This document shows, piece after piece, positions 6,323 to 9,238 of a DNA stretch of 9,238 nucleotides (position 1 is its first letter; every line of letters starts with the position of its first letter). The stretch spans positions 1 through 9,238 of the forward strand of contig JAHHRG010000067.1 of NCBI GenBank assembly GCA_020025965.1, read 5' to 3'. Under the pieces are notes generated by a model, which searched no databases, was not told the DNA's origin, and saw nothing but the letters and a program-made list of their open reading frames with translations. Both the position numbers and the translations under genes were made by a program. Source of the DNA: Sutterella sp. (GTDB taxonomy: Bacteria > Pseudomonadota > Gammaproteobacteria > Burkholderiales > Burkholderiaceae_F).

Positions 6323-7870
6323 TTAGGCGTTGACGACTTCCTGACCGCAAATGCGACCGTTAACGAGGCAGTCAAGAATTGCACAAGAACCGAGACGAAC
6401 GGCTCCGTGGACACCGCCTGTAGCTTCGCCGGCGGCATAAAGACCCGGAATCGGTTCCTGATCCATGATATCGAGAACCTGACCCTTCATATTCGTGACG
6501 AGACCGCCCATGCAGTGATGCACCTTCGGACTCGTATAAGCGGCATACCAAGGACCATCGACAAGAGGCTTGAATTCGTTATTGATATAACGACCGAAGG
6601 GTTTGTCGATCTTGCTGTCAGCAGATTCATTAACCTGTGCAACGGACTTCTTCAGTTCTGCAACAGGGATTTCGAATTCCTTGGCAAGTGCTTCGAGCGT
6701 ATCGAACTTGCTGACGATGTTCGGTTCGACAAGCTTCTTGGTAATCCCGGGACGTGCGGCTTCAAGTTTGTCCAGACCATACTGGTTGGCAATGGCCACC
6801 GCCTTCAGTCCTTTGGCTTCTTCAGCGAAAATAGCATCTGCACGAATCTTGCGGTTAGCCAATTCGTTCACAAAGCGCTTACCCTTCGTGTTAACCCAAA
6901 GGCCGTATTCGGCAGCTGCCGACTGTGTGAAGGTCCAGCCAATCCCCATGCCCTTTTCCTTGGGGTTAGACCACGGACCGCACTGAATCCAGTCGTTCTG
7001 AATCTGAGCACAACCGATATTGGACGTTTCGCGCCAAAGTTCAGCAGTTGCGCCAGGCTGATTAGTCGTACTGAACTTATCCGTCAACTTGGGATCCTGC
7101 ATCGAACGGAACTTCACGTCGGCCGAGAAACCGCCGTAGCAAAGTACGACACCCTTCTTCGCTTCAATGAATTTAACCTTGCCGGAATCGGCATGCGGGA
7201 AACGATAGCCTTCACGCACCTGAAGACCGACGACGCGACCCGTGTCATCACGAATAATGTGTTCAACATAAGTGCGGAGACGAACCGGAACGCCCAATGC
7301 CTTCAACTTGTCGAGTTCCTTGGTGACAATGCCCGAACCCGAACCGTTCTTCGTGAAAACGTAACGCGGTACCGAATGACCGCCTTCCTGACCGATTGCG
7401 TCGGCGTTATATTCAACACCGAGTTCCTTCACGGTCCATTCGTAATTGGAAAGCGCATGTTCAGCCAACACGCGAACCTTTGCCGGATTGTTGAGGTAAG
7501 CCCCGGCGACGAGGATATCCTGTGCAAGTAAGTCGACAGAATCCTTAATGCCGTGTTTTAACTGTTGCGGGCAACCCGTAGCCGTCAAAATACCGCCGTT
7601 AATAATGGAGTTGCCACCCGGGGTCGGCATCTTTTCGAGAACGATCGTATTTGTACCAGTCTTCTTGGCTTCAATAGCAGCTGCCAAACCGGCAAAACCG
7701 GAACCGACAACGATGACGTCAACCGATTCATCCCATTGAGCGGGCAACTTTGTGCGCGGAGCGGCAGAGGCAGGAGCGGCAGAGGCAGGAGCGACAAAAG
7801 CGGCACCGGCTACACCGGCTGCGCCAACGAGGGAGCCCTTGAGGAATGAACGACGAGACTGATTGGTCAT
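6323..7870 (-). CDS. Tat-exported flavoprotein reductase, first gene of the operon
   Basis: A 515-aa periplasmic FAD-dependent reductase of the flavocytochrome c/fumarate reductase flavoprotein family. MTNQSRRSFLKG carries a near-perfect twin-arginine motif, followed by an Ala-rich hydrophobic stretch with cleavage around residues 32-38. GSGFAG (56-61) and PGGNS (84-88) bind FAD. Arg340 in RFVNELANR, His451-His452 in HHCMGG and Arg492 in GAVRLGS match the catalytic and substrate-binding residues of flavocytochrome c3. The fumarate-binding His is replaced by Gly298 (WIQCGPW), which points to another acceptor, as in urocanate-, methacrylate- and other acrylate-type reductases. No heme domain is fused. 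AAGGAGGA lies 7 nt before the ATG, the best ribosome binding site in the operon. Of the first 17 Lys codons 15 are AAG, against 4 of the first 13 in the second Tat-flavoprotein, which suggests higher expression. A promoter lies about 110 nt upstream and a terminator directly downstream. The substrate cannot be named from sequence. Confidence 0.94.
   Translation of the reverse strand: MTNQSRRSFLKGSLVGAAGVAGAAFVAPASAAPASAAPRTKLPAQWDESVDVIVVGSGFAGLAAAIEAKKTGTNTIVLEKMPTPGGNSIINGGILTATGCPQQLKHGIKDSVDLLAQDILVAGAYLNNPAKVRVLAEHALSNYEWTVKELGVEYNADAIGQEGGHSVPRYVFTKNGSGSGIVTKELDKLKALGVPVRLRTYVEHIIRDDTGRVVGLQVREGYRFPHADSGKVKFIEAKKGVVLCYGGFSADVKFRSMQDPKLTDKFSTTNQPGATAELWRETSNIGCAQIQNDWIQCGPWSNPKEKGMGIGWTFTQSAAAEYGLWVNTKGKRFVNELANRKIRADAIFAEEAKGLKAVAIANQYGLDKLEAARPGITKKLVEPNIVSKFDTLEALAKEFEIPVAELKKSVAQVNESADSKIDKPFGRYINNEFKPLVDGPWYAAYTSPKVHHCMGGLVTNMKGQVLDIMDQEPIPGLYAAGEATGGVHGAVRLGSCAILDCLVNGRICGQEVVNA
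7761..7790 (-). repeat. Perfect 15-bp tandem duplication in the Tat signal/linker
   Basis: GCGGCAGAGGCAGGA occurs twice in a row (7761-7775 and 7776-7790, plus-strand reading). On the coding strand it gives a duplicated Ala-Pro-Ala-Ser-Ala type segment at the end of the Tat signal of the first flavoprotein. It is in frame and probably a slippage product that lengthens the linker between signal peptide and mature domain. Confidence 0.85.
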
Positions 7871-7984
7871 AATAGAATCCTCCTTGAGGATAAGAAGCTG
7901 TTACCCGATAAACATTAGCGAGCTTGTGCTTTTCCTTTACAGTTTAGGAGAGCATTCCGAAGATCGAAAGTGGATGTTCACCGT

Positions 7985-8013
7985 ATCAAATTAAAGGTTC
8001 TCCTCATTGTCAA
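7985..8013 (-). promoter_or_regulatory. Sigma70-like promoter of the flavoprotein operon
   Basis: On the minus strand a perfect TTGACA (8013-8008) is followed after 17 nt by TTTGAT (7990-7985), 4 of 6 matches to the -10 consensus but lacking the important second-position A. Transcription would start near 7978, leaving a leader of about 108 nt before the first flavoprotein ATG. The poor -10 fits a promoter that needs an activator. I see no riboswitch or leader ORF in that leader. Confidence 0.6.
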
Positions 8014-8033
8014 CGGTTCTCCTCGTTGCCAAC
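7996..8033 (-). repeat. Tandem 19-bp direct repeat overlapping the -35 box
   Basis: GGTTCTCCTCATTGTCAAC (7996-8014) and GGTTCTCCTCGTTGCCAAC (8015-8033) are adjacent and match at 17 of 19 positions, read on the plus strand. The first copy contains the -35 hexamer of the operon promoter; the second lies directly upstream. Two same-facing, in-line copies about two helical turns apart suggest an operator bound by a dimer or a pair of regulator molecules. The convergent two-component regulator is the obvious candidate (inference). Confidence 0.65.
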
Positions 8034-8057
8034 AGATCATCCTAAAACCTAGGCACA

Positions 8058-8073
8058 TAAGACAAATGTCTTA
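8058..8073. promoter_or_regulatory. 7-2-7 inverted repeat, possible NarL/LuxR-type regulator site
   Basis: TAAGACA-AA-TGTCTTA is a perfect 7-bp inverted repeat with a 2-bp spacer, centred near -88 of the predicted operon promoter. The 7-2-7 geometry is the one known for dimers of NarL, whose DNA-binding domain is in the same superfamily as that of the window's response regulator. It could be a binding site for that regulator; the half-site sequence itself does not match the NarL consensus. Confidence 0.45.
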
Positions 8074-8082
8074 GATACTTAA

Positions 8083-8099
8083 GAGTGTGACAAACACTC
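8083..8099. promoter_or_regulatory. Second inverted repeat in the operon control region
   Basis: GAGTGT-GACAA-ACACTC is a perfect 6-bp inverted repeat with a 5-nt spacer, centred about 113 nt upstream of the predicted start site. It differs in sequence and spacing from the repeat at 8058-8073, so it may serve another regulator or be chance. The 345-nt gene-free stretch 7871-8215 otherwise holds only the operon leader, the promoter with its repeats, and the 3' end and terminator of the hydrolase transcript. Confidence 0.3.
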
Positions 8100-8114
8100 A
8101 TTTGTTGAAGCGTG

Positions 8115-8148
8115 AAAAAAAGCCGAAGCTTTTTTAAGCTTCGGCTTT
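8115..8148 (-). terminator. Strong rho-independent terminator of the hydrolase gene
   Basis: AAAGCCGAAGCTT (8119-8131) and AAGCTTCGGCTTT (8136-8148) form a perfect 13-bp stem with a 4-nt loop. On the minus strand the 3' arm runs into seven Ts (8121-8115). It lies about 70 nt after the hydrolase stop and before the operon control region, so it insulates the flavoprotein operon from upstream transcription. Confidence 0.9.
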
Positions 8149-8215
8149 ATCGTTTCCACCCTTTTCTCTTGCTTTATTGAGCAGAATGAGAAAAGACGAG
8201 GGAAAAAATCAGCGT

Positions 8216-9067
8216 CTATTTGAGCAAATTTTCTTTCAGGAATGCCGTCACGGCTTCATGAGCTTCGGGCAGATTCATCAGCGTATGCGGCGCATCCTTG
8301 ATGAACACGACCTGGGCATGTTCATTACCTTCCAAAGCCTTGCTGCAATTGCCGAGGACACTCGGATTGCCGATGTAAGAGTTGGCCTTCGAGAAATATT
8401 TATCCGTCTTGCTCATGATGTTAAGCACGGGCAGATCCTTCGGAATCTTGGTGTCGTGGTGAACAACATGATAGTTGTCTTCGCAAGACCAAGAGAAAAT
8501 GATGCGGCCCTTTTCAGCAGTCACTTCGGGAGCTTTGACATAACGGGCAACAGCCACCGCACCTTCACTGGTGCCGGCAATCACGAAACGACCGTCAAAC
8601 CAGGGCTGTTTTGAAAGGAACGCAACGGCAGCGGTCAATTCCGACGAGCGAAGCGAATGAATTTTTTCGTAATCTTTCGGATCAATCGGCGAAGAATACG
8701 TCATTCGATCCTTCAGCTGGAAGGAGTCGGCCGTCAAGCTGGCAACACCGAATTCCGTGGCCAACCAAGTCTGAAAGGCCTTGATTTGTGGATTGATACC
8801 GCCGGAGCCGTGTACAAAAATCACAGCCGGTGCTTTCCCCGTTGTGCGAGGAGCGTTGATGTTCGTCCCTTCGTAAAGGGTACCGCCCGTGATGTCGGCG
8901 GGCAACACCGTCCAGGCCTGAGCCATGGCTTCTGCCATGGAACGATCGGTGTGAACGTAAGCACTTCCTTTGATCAATCCCTGCGGGACTTCGGAAGCGA
9001 ACGTCGGCATTGATATGGCGGTAAACGCGGCTAGCAACAAAGCGCCGGTTGCGTTACGGTTAAGCAT
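8216..9067 (-). CDS. Secreted alpha/beta hydrolase (dienelactone-hydrolase-like)
   Basis: A 283-aa exported serine hydrolase of the alpha/beta fold. Residues 1-24 are a Sec signal peptide ending PTFA before SEVPQG. The oxyanion-hole motif HGSGG is at 86-90. The nucleophile is Ser167 in GTSEGA, the likely acid is Asp222 in SKTDKYF and the base His261 in DAPHTLM, so the catalytic triad appears complete. Cys195 and Cys241 could form a disulfide in the periplasm. AAGGAG lies 7 nt before the ATG at 9067, which fixes this start; the frame stays open to a TTG at 9112, but that would bury the signal peptide. It has its own promoter and terminator, so it is a separate transcript pointing the same way as the flavoprotein operon. 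The natural substrate, an ester or lactone, cannot be told from sequence. It may release or modify a substrate for the reductases, but that rests on proximity alone. Confidence 0.88.
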   Translation of the reverse strand: MLNRNATGALLLAAFTAISMPTFASEVPQGLIKGSAYVHTDRSMAEAMAQAWTVLPADITGGTLYEGTNINAPRTTGKAPAVIFVHGSGGINPQIKAFQTWLATEFGVASLTADSFQLKDRMTYSSPIDPKDYEKIHSLRSSELTAAVAFLSKQPWFDGRFVIAGTSEGAVAVARYVKAPEVTAEKGRIIFSWSCEDNYHVVHHDTKIPKDLPVLNIMSKTDKYFSKANSYIGNPSVLGNCSKALEGNEHAQVVFIKDAPHTLMNLPEAHEAVTAFLKENLLK

Positions 9068-9128
9068 GAGATTTCTCCTTTGGTCAGTATCAACGTACAC
9101 GGGTTCGGTCAAACCAATGCACCTGCCG

Positions 9129-9158
9129 ATGTTAAGTAACGCAGATTTCTCATGTCAA
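9129..9158 (-). promoter_or_regulatory. Sigma70-like promoter of the hydrolase gene
   Basis: On the minus strand TTGACA (9158-9153) is followed after 18 nt by TAACAT (9134-9129), 4 of 6 -10 matches including the important second A and final T. A T7 tract lies just upstream as a possible UP-like element. Transcription would start near 9122, giving a leader of about 55 nt before the ATG. Confidence 0.6.
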
Positions 9159-9191
9159 TCTAAAAAAACTCTGGTAACAACAGATTGATGC

Positions 9192-9216
9192 TCCCCTCCC
9201 AAATTTTGGGAGGGGA
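9192..9216. other. 11-bp hairpin at the right edge
   Basis: TCCCCTCCCAA (9192-9202) pairs with TTGGGAGGGGA (9206-9216) around a 3-nt loop. Neither side is followed at once by a T-run, so it is not a canonical terminator, though it could end transcription of a gene beyond the right edge or be processed RNA. Nothing coding is seen between it and the window end. Confidence 0.45.
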
Positions 9217-9238
9217 TTCTGGAGATCCTGCGAACAGT

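Noticed and set aside
6407..7531. A 374-codon open frame on the plus strand inside the first flavoprotein gene.
   Set aside because: It is fully antisense to a gene with clear family motifs and a strong ribosome binding site. It shows no recognisable domain and is explained by codon bias of the opposite strand.
7996..8033. The 19-bp repeat as a CRISPR array.
   Set aside because: Only two adjacent copies without spacers, located in a promoter.
9068..9112. Extension of the hydrolase to a TTG at 9112.
   Set aside because: It adds a polar stretch before the signal peptide, while AAGGAG sits at the right distance before the ATG at 9067.

Overview
The window looks like chromosomal DNA of an anaerobically respiring betaproteobacterium, most likely a gut member of the Sutterellaceae (Sutterella/Parasutterella type). 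This is inferred from gene content: Tat-exported fumarate-reductase-like flavoproteins, a small periplasmic tetraheme cytochrome c, and a sensor kinase with a PhnD-like periplasmic domain paired with a LuxR-type regulator. No rRNA or other taxonomic marker is present, so the assignment is tentative.

Layout, left to right. Positions 1-54 (minus strand) hold the first 54 nt of a group IIC-type self-splicing intron that runs out of the window. It sits just downstream, on that strand, of a 12-bp hairpin. Positions 242-2672 (plus strand) encode a histidine kinase and its response regulator, overlapping by 8 nt. Facing them on the minus strand, the cluster 7870-2669 encodes in transcription order: a Tat-exported flavoprotein reductase, a tetraheme cytochrome c, a second Tat-exported flavoprotein reductase, and a third, leaderless flavoprotein whose known catalytic residues are all replaced. 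The last gene meets the regulator tail to tail with a 4-nt overlap. Positions 7871-8110 are the control region: a sigma70-like promoter, a tandem 19-bp repeat over the -35 box and two inverted repeats. Positions 8216-9067 (minus strand) encode an exported alpha/beta hydrolase with its own promoter and a strong terminator. The right edge holds one more hairpin.

Likely joint role (inference): the kinase senses a small ligand in the periplasm and the regulator activates the flavoprotein operon. The tetraheme cytochrome passes electrons from a quinol dehydrogenase, not in this window, to one or both periplasmic flavoproteins. These reduce an organic acceptor, probably an alkene acid other than fumarate, because the fumarate-binding His is absent. 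The cytochrome matches the heme domain of Shewanella flavocytochrome c3 and stops where the flavin domain would start, so this is a split form of that enzyme.

The points most worth a second look are the catalytically degenerate leaderless third flavoprotein, the terminators inside the operon (one ending just before the cytochrome start), the unknown substrate, and the intron edge.
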